The notes beneath the pieces were generated by a model. It was not told where the DNA came from and did no database searches. It was given only the letters and a program-made list of their open reading frames with translations. The position numbers and the translations under genes were made by a program. From positions 12,730,501 through 12,794,500 of the forward strand of contig JAULJL010000018.1 in assembly GCA_030761205.1 (NCBI GenBank): 64,000 nucleotides of DNA. Direction: 5' to 3'. This document shows, piece after piece, positions 55,768 through 64,000 of the stretch; position 1 is the stretch's first letter; the number at the start of each line of letters is the position of its first letter. The DNA comes from Fremontodendron californicum. Taxonomy: Eukaryota > Streptophyta > Magnoliopsida > Malvales > Malvaceae.

Positions 55768-58700
55768 TGTCGCAACCTAAAAAACAACAAGTCTCATCGC
55801 GAGACATTACTTGTTAATTGTGACATTGAGGAAACAGAGGAAAAGACGACTTAATTCCTTTTGAAATAAAACGAGGGTTTGAAAACAACCTCGAAAAAGA
55901 AATAGAGTCGCCACCGATCTTTTTTGGCTAGGTGTGATCGGCCACCTATTAAAACCGGTTTTGTAAAACATTTTTAAAACCTATTTTGAAGTTTGCACTT
56001 TTAAACCAGAGAAATCAAAGAAGCGGGTTCGGGAGTCGGTTACATGCAGGGAATGATTAGCACCCCACAATGCCCATATAAAACGGTACCTTATTAATCA
56101 TGTGTTATCTCAAGTCTCGATAAAAGTTGGTTTTAGATTTGGCATTTTAAAATAATTCCCAGTTTGAAGAAAAATAATTCCATTTTTAATTGAAAATAAT
56201 CCGGAATTTATTAATTCAAAATTTTCCTATATTTTTCAGCAAACCCGGTAAAATATAAAAAAATTTAATTTGGAAAATCTCCGAATCATTTTCATTTTTG
56301 AAAGAAAGATATTCCTTTATTAATAATAATTGATGATATCCTCCCCAGCAAACCCGGTAGAGAACTCATAAATTATTCTAGCTCGAAAATATCTTTACTT
56401 TTTAATTGAAAATCATTAGCTTTATTAAAAACATTTTTAAAAAATGAATATGAACATGTATGACATGGCAAAAGGTGACATAGAAAAATCTAGATGACAT
56501 AGCAAAATCTAAATTACATGGCAAAATCTAAATGACAGGGCATAATTTAATAACATGACATGATAAGAAACATAAATTAACATTATAATAAAATATGAAT
56601 GAAAACGAAAAAAACAATGCATGAACATAATAAATCCTAAATATATGACAAAATAATTAATGACAAAGCAAAAAACATAGAATATCCATAACCATACAAC
56701 CACCATGACTACACCATGAAATCTAAACCAAAACAATAACATCACCATAGAATATTCATAGCAAAAATCATATATCATAGAACATGCATGAATATGGAAA
56801 ATGCAATGCATGAAAGTGTATTTTTTTGGTTAAATAAGGACATCTGTATACCTAAAAAGATATCTGACTACCTTAGGAAAAGACATAAATCAGATCTTCT
56901 AAATCCAAAAAATACTTTGTGATTGAATTGAAAATAATATGAAAAATTTTGGATGAAAATGGCATCATGACCGAAACCCCCCTTTAAAAAAGCTCTATTT
57001 TCCTAATTTTGAAATTCCGGGTTGACCACCCTTGACCCGACCTTTACAAAAATCAAATTTTATGATTAAAATGACTTAGAAATTAACCTAAGATAGTAGC
57101 TAATGTCCCAAATCAACCCCCTCTTAATGCCTTAAAGAAAACAGAAAATTACAAATTCTTAAAAAACAAACCTGACTCCTCTGACCAGTTTAAAAAAATC
57201 CAAAAAAATTATGGGAGACTTAGAACATGTCGACCTCTATGGGAAAAAATCAACTTAATTTTTGGAGCATGGGAACTATGACTGAATTCACCAAAACAGC
57301 AAGTTATCAGTTCTAAAAAAAATTAGCTCTGACTAAATGACATACATGAAATGATATGAAATGCATGAACAAACAGCAAAATGAATGCATGAAATGCATG
57401 ACCTAATGCCTAAATGACATGAAATGTACATGGCCTAAAATGATAACCTAATGCCTATATGACATAGAAAATATGCATGGCATAAAATGATAACCTAATG
57501 CCTAATATGTCATGAAATGTGCATGGCATAAAATAACAACCTAATGCCTAAAATGACATAGGAAATGCATAGCAATGTAATATGATCTAATGCAATAATA
57601 TGACATAGAAATATGCATGGCTATAAAATGATAACCTAATGCCTAATATAGATAGAAACATGCATGGCAATAAATGATGACCCAATGCAATAGTATGACA
57701 TGTAAATAAGCATGGAAGTAACATGAACATATAATGACCAAATGAACATAATAATAATGCAAGGATATGGCAAAGCAAATATGCAATCACATGGCATAAT
57801 GATGCAAAGCATGAATGGAAGCATGGTAGCCAAATAACCATGATGGAAATGCAAATACACAAGGTAAAGACAAACATGGCAGCCGAATGGTCATATGGAA
57901 AATATGAGAATATGGCAAGGAAATAACACAAACATGTGGATGGCAAATATGCAATACATGAATGAAAGCATGGTAGCCAAATAATCATGATGAAAATGCA
58001 AAGATATGGCTAAGCAAATATACAAACATATGACATGGTAATAATACAAAACATGAATGACTTGATATAGCAAAAACATAAAATTAAAGTTAGTAAATAA
58101 AGTAATCATAAAAATAAATGATAAAAACAGAAAAATAAGAGTAAATAAGTAAAGAAACTAGAAATGAGCTCCATGTTTTGATTATTTTAGACAACTAAAT
58201 CGCCCAAAACAAACTAATCTATCCCAACCAACATAGGAATAAAATCAAACACAAGATGATCACATATAAAGGGGCATTCGGCCATAGCAAAAAATGTTGT
58301 AAAAAAATGTTCATGATATTTTTTATGAAAAAGCAAGATAGGAGCCTTAAAAGAAAGCTAAAACCTTTATTTCATAAGAAAGTAACAAGAAATCACATGG
58401 AAAATAAGCAAATCAGCATAGGAAAAAAGAAAAAGAAAAATGCAAGAGATATATGCCAAAAGGCTATCTTTCAAAGCTATCTTTCAAGCTTGCTTCTCTT
58501 CAAAAAATTTCTTTGTTTTTCTACCACATTAGCTACTACTCATATATGAAATAACTCAGCCAAAAAAAAACCCCTAAAAGAATGAAAGCCCCTCGCTATT
58601 TATAGGCAGCCGAATGGACATGAATGTTGTCATTTTCCCCTAGCTAGCAAGATCCAAAGGCTACTAATCAAAGATGATAAAAATGTGAATTTGCAGCCAT

Positions 58701-60416
58701 AGGATGAAGTGATCAGCCCCTAACCATAACTAGCTGTCCAAGAATCCTAACCATAATGTGCACATCCTTTCTCATCATTCATTTGGCCACTTGGCATAAT
58801 CACAAGGGCTCAATCAAATAAAAAGACCACCTTGCTATTCAACTTTGGCCCTTGGATGAAAGAAATCAGCCAATCCTCCTCTTTTTCATGGGATGGCCGA
58901 ATAGCCCTTAAAATTCCAACATCTTCCCTTCTTTTTAAAATGCAAAAATGGCCCTCTTCGATTTATTCCGTAAAATTGCACTTTAGTCCCCTAAACTTGA
59001 TTAAATTGCAAACTGACCCCAAATCCGGATTTTCTTTTTCCAATACCTCCTAACCAATATAAAACTTAGTTTTGGAAGTTTTCATAATTTTTTGAGCCCA
59101 TTTCCTATTTTTCATGGATTTTTCTTTAAAAGTTTCGGTTTGGTGCCTCCCAAATTTAGCCTTTTTCAATTGAACTCCGGTTCTGAATTTTTCTTCACCA
59201 ATCTCTTCCAAATAATATAAAATTGAGATCTGGAAGTTTTGGTAATTTTTCAAGCTCGTTTCCTATTTTTCTCGGATTTATCTTCTGGAATTTCAGCTTA
59301 GTACACCAAAGTTTGTCATTTATCATTTGAACTCCGATTTCTAATTTTTCTTCACAAATACCTTCCAAATAATATAAGATTGAGATCTGAATATTTTGGT
59401 AATTTTTCGAGCTCGTTTTCTATTTTTCTTGGATTTATCTTCTGGAATTTCAACTTAGTGCACCCGAACTTTGCTATTTTCCAAATTAGCTGCAATTCCG
59501 AATTTTTCTTCGTTGATCTCTTCCAAATGACATAAAACTCAGATCTGAAGGTTTTCATAATTTTTTGAGCTCATTTCCTATTTCTCTCGAATTTTCCAAA
59601 ATTGCCTTTTAAGCCCCAGAAACCTCGATTTTACTCAAAACAGGTTCGATTTCCAGATTTTATTTTTCCATTGCCTTTGTTATTGAATTGGAGTTGGTCC
59701 GAAAATGCCCAATTTTTACGATCAAAATCCTCTTCGATTTGATTTTTCGTTTTTCCAATATAGGGAATTTCCTCGTTTTTCCAGTTTTCCTCCAAGCGGC
59801 TTTTTTCTCGGAATTACTTCAAACTGATCCTTGGGCTATCCTTGTTTACTCACTCTTGATCAATTAGGTGCTTTAATTTTATCGAATCAGGTCATTTCTA
59901 CAGTTTTCTCCAATTTTGCAAAATTCACCAAAAAACCCCAATTTTCGGTTTTTCTTCCAAATTGACTCTTCCTTTGGTTCTTCTTCCAATTGGACTTTCC
60001 AATACCCGTAGTCATTGATTATAATCCATTTGGAACCTCTCATTTCGACCAATTTGATTGTTTAAGAACTTTTCCCCAAATTTACCGAATTAGGGTTTTT
60101 TTTTTCTCTGAATCTCTATAACCCATTTTCCGAACTCTATATCTCTCGTTGCAGACCTCAGATTATCAAAATTATTTCACCATTGTTCAGTTAAACTTTG
60201 AATCTTGATTTTGATTGAGGGTTGACTTTTTTAATGGTTGACTTTTTGAAGTTTTCTTTTCTACGGTTGACTTTTTTGGATTGACTTTTCATCCTGACCT
60301 CCTAAACAAAGTCTTGGAACACCATCTGCAGGATGAAAAGAGATTTTCTGCATTCTAAAAAAGCACAAGGAAGAAATTACCTGATTTAAGGGCTCGGACA
60401 AAATTAGGTGTCTACA
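55768..60416 (-). repeat. 3' LTR of the reverse-strand Tat/Ogre-like element (4,649 bp)
   Basis: On the minus strand it starts TGTAGACACCTAATTTTG (60416 downwards) and ends GGTTGCGACA (55768). It has the 160-bp modules (59030-59650), a degenerate array with CATGGCATAAAATGATAACC (57330-58080), one copy of the CTACCGGGTTTGCTGG module (about 56350), and the GGCCGATCACACCTA block (about 55935). It lacks the segment ending in GTATCGACA. Confidence 0.87.
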
Positions 60417-60431
60417 GCTACCCCTTTTTGG
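60417..60431 (-). promoter_or_regulatory. Polypurine tract of the reverse-strand element
   Basis: On the minus strand it reads CCAAAAAGGGGTAGC, directly before the LTR start. Confidence 0.8.
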
Positions 60432-60711
60432 CTATTGCTGAGAATCAGGAACCAGGCAAAGATAAATAGACAATAATTTTGTTCGGTTATGAAATCACAT
60501 GTAAACAAAAGGAAAAAGAATTTTCTTAATTTTTTCAATTTTTTTTTTTGAAAAAAAACTGTAAATATAAGATTTTGTCCTTAAATTGAGTTCCCTAACT
60601 AATCAAGGCTTGACCCGTCTTAAGGAAAGGAGTTCGATTTGCAAGAGAAGAAAATACCTCGACGGTGGTCTCGATGCCTTATCTTGTCTTGGTGTCAGCT
60701 GTGTTTAAAAT

Positions 60712-61530
60712 TCTGGGTATCTACTCCAGAAGCTTCAGCTATCACCACCAAAGACCTGCTCATTTTTTAAACTGTAAAATCCTGGATATCTCCACCAAAG
60801 GCTTCGACTATCACCACCAAAGACTTGCTCATTTTTAAAACTGTAAAATCCTGGATATCTCCACTAGAGGCTTCGGCTATCACCACCGAAGACTTGCTCA
60901 TTCTTAAAATTTGTAAAATTCTGGATATCTCCTCTAGAAGCTTCAGCTATCACCACCAAAGACTTGTTCACTTTTAAAATTTGTAAAATTCTAGATATCT
61001 CCTCCAGAAGATTCTGCTATCACCACCAAAAACTTGCTCACTTTTAAAATTTGTAAAATTCTGGATATCTCATTCAAAAGGTTTTGCTATAACCACCGAA
61101 GACTTGCTCACTTTTAAAATTTGTAAAATTATGGATATCTCCTCTAGAAGCTTCATCTATCACCACTAAAGACTTGTTCACTTTTAAAATTTTTGAAATT
61201 CTGGATATCTCCTCCAGAAGCTTCAGCTATCACCACCGAAGACTTGCTCACTTTTAAAATTTGTAAAATTCTGGATATCTCCTCCAGAAGCTTCAACTAT
61301 CACCACCAAAGACTTGTTTACTTTTAAATTTTGGATATCTCCTCCAGAAGCTTCAGCTATCATCACCAAAGACTTGTTCACTTTTAAAATTTGTAAAATT
61401 CTGGATATCTCCACCAAAGGCTTCAGCTATCACCACTGAAGGCTTGTTCACTTTTAAAATTTGTAAAATTATGGATATCTCCTCTAGAAGCTTCAACTAT
61501 CACCACCGAAGGCTTGTTTACTTTTAAAAA
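60712..61530 (-). repeat. 70-bp tandem array, about 12 units, in the 3' UTR
   Basis: On the plus strand CTGGATATCT recurs at 60783, 60851, 60921, 60991 (variant), 61061, 61131 (variant), 61201, 61271, 61330 (variant), 61401 and 61471 (variant). The unit holds CTCCAGAAGCTTCAGCTATC and ACCACCGAAGACTTGCTCAC. The period is 70 bp almost throughout. Confidence 0.92.
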
Positions 61531-61559
61531 CGTGTTGAAAATTATACCTGAAAGCTTTG

Positions 61560-62150
61560 AGAGAGGATGCAAATACTCATGATGCAGATGTAAATGTCTT
61601 TAACAAGATGCACATGCTTCATGGTGCAAATGTAAATAGCTTGGATTGATACAAATGATTCTTGGTGCAAATGCAAATGACTTGGATTGATGAAAATGTT
61701 TCTTGGTGCAGATGCAGATGTTGAATAAGATGGAAATGCTTCATGATACAAATTCAAATGACTTGGATTGATGCAAATGCTTCTTGGTGCAGATGCAGAG
61801 ATTGAATAAGATGCAAATGCTTCTTGGTGCAAATGCAAATTATTGACAATGTGCAAATGCTTCATGAAAAGATACAGATGCCCCTACGAATCGTGTTCAT
61901 GTAAGTGGTCCATGAATGGTGTAATTGCACTTACCACACAATAATAAAGATGCAATGGTCCTAAAAATGATGCAATTGCTTGAGATGACGCAAATGCAAA
62001 TATTCATGAAGGATGTCAATGTAAAAGGTAAAATGCAGATGCTTATGGAATAGTGCCAATGCAAATACCCATGAATTATGCAAATGCTTGCCGACACTGT
62101 GCAGATGCAAAGCTCAATAAAGAGATGAATGTTCATGAGCAATGCAAATG
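61560..62150 (-). repeat. Degenerate GATGCAAATGCTTC array in the 3' UTR
   Basis: Words GATGCAAATGCTTCTTGGTG and CAAATGACTTGGATTGATG recur at roughly 60-bp spacing to about 61860. A looser ATGCAAATG pattern continues to 62150. A reverse frame through it is a repeat artefact. Confidence 0.8.
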
Positions 62151-64000
62151 CTCCCGATTGTTTTTATAGTCTTTGGCATAGCCTTTTCAATTCATTTTTC
62201 CTCATCAAATCAGAGTACATCTTCAACCCTCGTGCCCCATAATAGATCATTTCCTTTTCAATCCTTAGCTATCTCTTTGCCCCAACAGTTTTCAAACTCT
62301 TATTGACAGAAATTTGTTTGCCGAGTTCTATTTCTTCTTCTCATATCTGAAAGTCAAGATCAACCCTAGTAGTTCCACACCTTTGGGGTTAGAAATCCCT
62401 TGTGTCATGTCAACATCAAAAATGGGTATTTCAAAAATATTTTATTTGTTTTCTCCTTTTGAAAAAATTTGCTCATTGAATGAAAACTTCTGAGCAAAAT
62501 ATCAACCCCACAGTGTGTGATGTACAAATCTCTTGAAGACTAATGATCACTGTCAGGAATTTTTCTGAATGCCAATTTGGGTTTTTCAACTTGGATTGAA
62601 AGGCTTGATACAATAGGATTTTGGTTGATCGAAGAAAACTTCACAACAAAAATGTATGCCCCTTCTAGGCTCACAAATGAAACTAGTTTTATAAAATATG
62701 AATTCCTTGAGAATCAAACAAATTCAACATTCTTTTATTTTCCAAATCATGGCATTTTGACCAGTATCAAGATTGGCCGGTATGTTCAAATTGAAAAGTT
62801 GATTTTGGGATATAAAAGTCTCAGTTTTTGATGTCAATCCTCCGAATGAGAGCTGACAATTTGGGAGGTTCAAAAATTCTTAGATGTTCCTCGATGACCA
62901 CTTCTTTTGTTGTGGCATCTGAATTGACATAGATGGCATCAAAAAATTTCATTTTACCCTAGACCGCCCATTTTTGGGTTTTCGCCCTAGAGTCCCATTC
63001 TTTCCATTTTTCCTTTATCTCTTTTTGTTGTTCTACCATGCACTTGAGAATTCTAAATTTTTTCAAAGTGAAATGATAATTCGATGAGATGGGATAAAAT
63101 ATGAGGAAAAACCCTTCAAGCTAAATATTCATGCTTGGTCAAAATGGATGTTTAAAGTACGTAATATAGGCCATGGTTCGGGGCTCAAAAAGAAAGGATA
63201 AATGGGCCCAAAATATATGTTTGAGGGTAATCAGATCAAGGATCATTTCTTGAGGAGGATTTCCTTTTGAAGCATTTGTCCATTTTGGACTTTTCCTTTT
63301 TACTTGGCTCCCTTTCTTCTTTGCTTTTGGCTTTCATTTGCCATACTTTTTCACACTTTTTCTTTTTATGTTTTTCTCTTCCTTCATTTCCTTTTATTTT
63401 CTTTTTTTTTTCATTTCGACAAAGAGAGCCCTTATTTATTTTGGGAGCTCAAATTGCTTTATGTCTGTTTTCGAGTTAGAAATCATTTCTCAGTGATCTT
63501 TGAGTAATCTTTCCTCGCATTTTCCCCCAGTGTAGAGGGTGATCCTTGATCAGGATTCAAAGGAGAAAGAATGTTTTGGCTCAAAAGGGGTGACTATGGA
63601 TAATTTCTTTTTGTGAAAGGGATATGAAAGATGGCCATTCATCATATCAAACACAAATATTCTCATTAAAAAGCAATCCTCAGTGGAAATAGAATTTCAT
63701 TTTGCAGTTCCAAATCATCTGAATTCTCATATGCATGATAGCAAATTTTTCTTTTTTTTTTCTTTTTTTTTCGCATGCCCCTATTAATTTATGCATTATT
63801 TCCATCCTTATTCACCATGTATCCATCATTTCCACATATGATGCCCCAACTTGAATAACCATTAGAATTTGCGTCGTTATGAGGAACATTGCAAGTCTAG
63901 GTCTATATTGAAAAGGCTGAGTTTCAATCTTGGGTTCTTTGAAGTGGCAAGAAAGAATATGGCTCAAAATAGGTTTTTCTGAGGAAATGGAATAATCTGG

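Larger units (their letters stand above)
55768..64000 (-). mobile_element. Tat/Ogre-like LTR retrotransposon, 3' part, reverse orientation (runs off the window)
   Basis: It comprises a 3' LTR (55768-60416), a polypurine tract (60417-60431) and a 3' UTR to the window end. LTR start, polypurine tract and 3' UTR blocks match the element at 2572-25259, with the LTR end matching that of the solo LTR. The coding interior and 5' LTR are beyond 64000. The outer five bases GTGGT (55763-55767) would be one target duplication. Confidence 0.87.
60432..64000 (-). other. 3' UTR of the reverse-strand Tat/Ogre-like element
   Basis: It is non-coding. Blocks match the 3' UTR of the first element (60590-60670, 63130-63200, 63520-63560). 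Two tandem arrays (60712-61530 and 61560-62150) occupy the middle. The forward frame at 62577-62831 has no recognisable family and lies antisense to the element; I treat it as chance. T-rich tracts lie at 63340-63420 and 63745-63772. Confidence 0.72.

Noticed and set aside
58256..58549. Forward frame of 97 codons, Lys-rich
   Set aside because: Inside the reverse-strand LTR; A-rich composition alone keeps it open and no motif is present.
60712..61530. CRISPR-like array
   Set aside because: The units are contiguous 70-bp tandem repeats with no unique spacers, and the genome is a plant's.
62577..62831. Forward frame of 84 codons
   Set aside because: Antisense to the reverse element's 3' UTR, with no recognisable family and no neighbours.

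Overview
This window looks like repeat-rich heterochromatin from a eudicot plant nuclear genome. It is AT-rich and almost entirely layered transposable elements: Ty3/gypsy Tat/Ogre-type and Tekay/Del-type chromovirus elements, a Ty1/copia relic, an L1-type LINE, and CACTA, Mutator-like (MULE) and hAT-type DNA elements. I see no intact host gene, rRNA, tRNA or CRISPR. Every coding region is decayed by stop codons and frameshifts, so the annotation is mainly a map of elements, their boundaries and their target-site duplications (TSDs).

Layout. 1-731 is the right end of a CACTA-type element; 732-2566 is unassigned repeat-like DNA. 2572-25259 is a 22.7-kb Tat/Ogre-like retrotransposon in + orientation. 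It has 5.6-kb LTRs, a TSD of CAATT/CAGTT, a primer binding site, an extra ORF1 before gag, gag, RT, RNase H, a second archaeal-type RNase H, integrase, a 3' UTR with tandem repeats, and a polypurine tract. A clear protease was not found. Only 34 bp further on, 25294-31058 is a solo LTR of a related subfamily with its own perfect TSD (GCCAT). 31087 to about 33743 is a reverse-strand Ty1/copia relic (gag, leader, possible LTR). 33787-33962 is a foldback MITE-like unit with interstitial telomere-like repeats.

34246-39005 is a reverse-strand LINE ORF2 fragment cut into three pieces. One insertion is a MULE at 34512-36252 with a perfect 10-bp TSD; the other is a non-autonomous CACTA element at 36438-38324 with TSD TTT. 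39470-39776 is a hAT-type MITE with a perfect 8-bp TSD. 40866-43032 is the left part of a second CACTA (En/Spm) element with reverse-strand transposase relics. It is interrupted by a full-length 10.6-kb Tekay/Del chromovirus at 43033-53620 (TSD ACCCA, 2.8-kb LTRs, chromodomain-like C terminus). 53626-55762 is unassigned non-coding repeat. 55768-64000 is the 3' part of another Tat/Ogre-like element in reverse orientation: a 4.6-kb 3' LTR, a polypurine tract and a repeat-rich 3' UTR running off the window.

How it fits together. The elements share no pathway; what links them is nesting and decay. The gypsy elements carry many TAG/TGA codons where the reading frame suggests CAG, CGA or TGG, as expected from C-to-T decay of methylated DNA. 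The LTR pairs differ visibly (14 of the first 120 bases in the Tat element and 8 of the first 109 in the Tekay element, hand counted), so both insertions are old.
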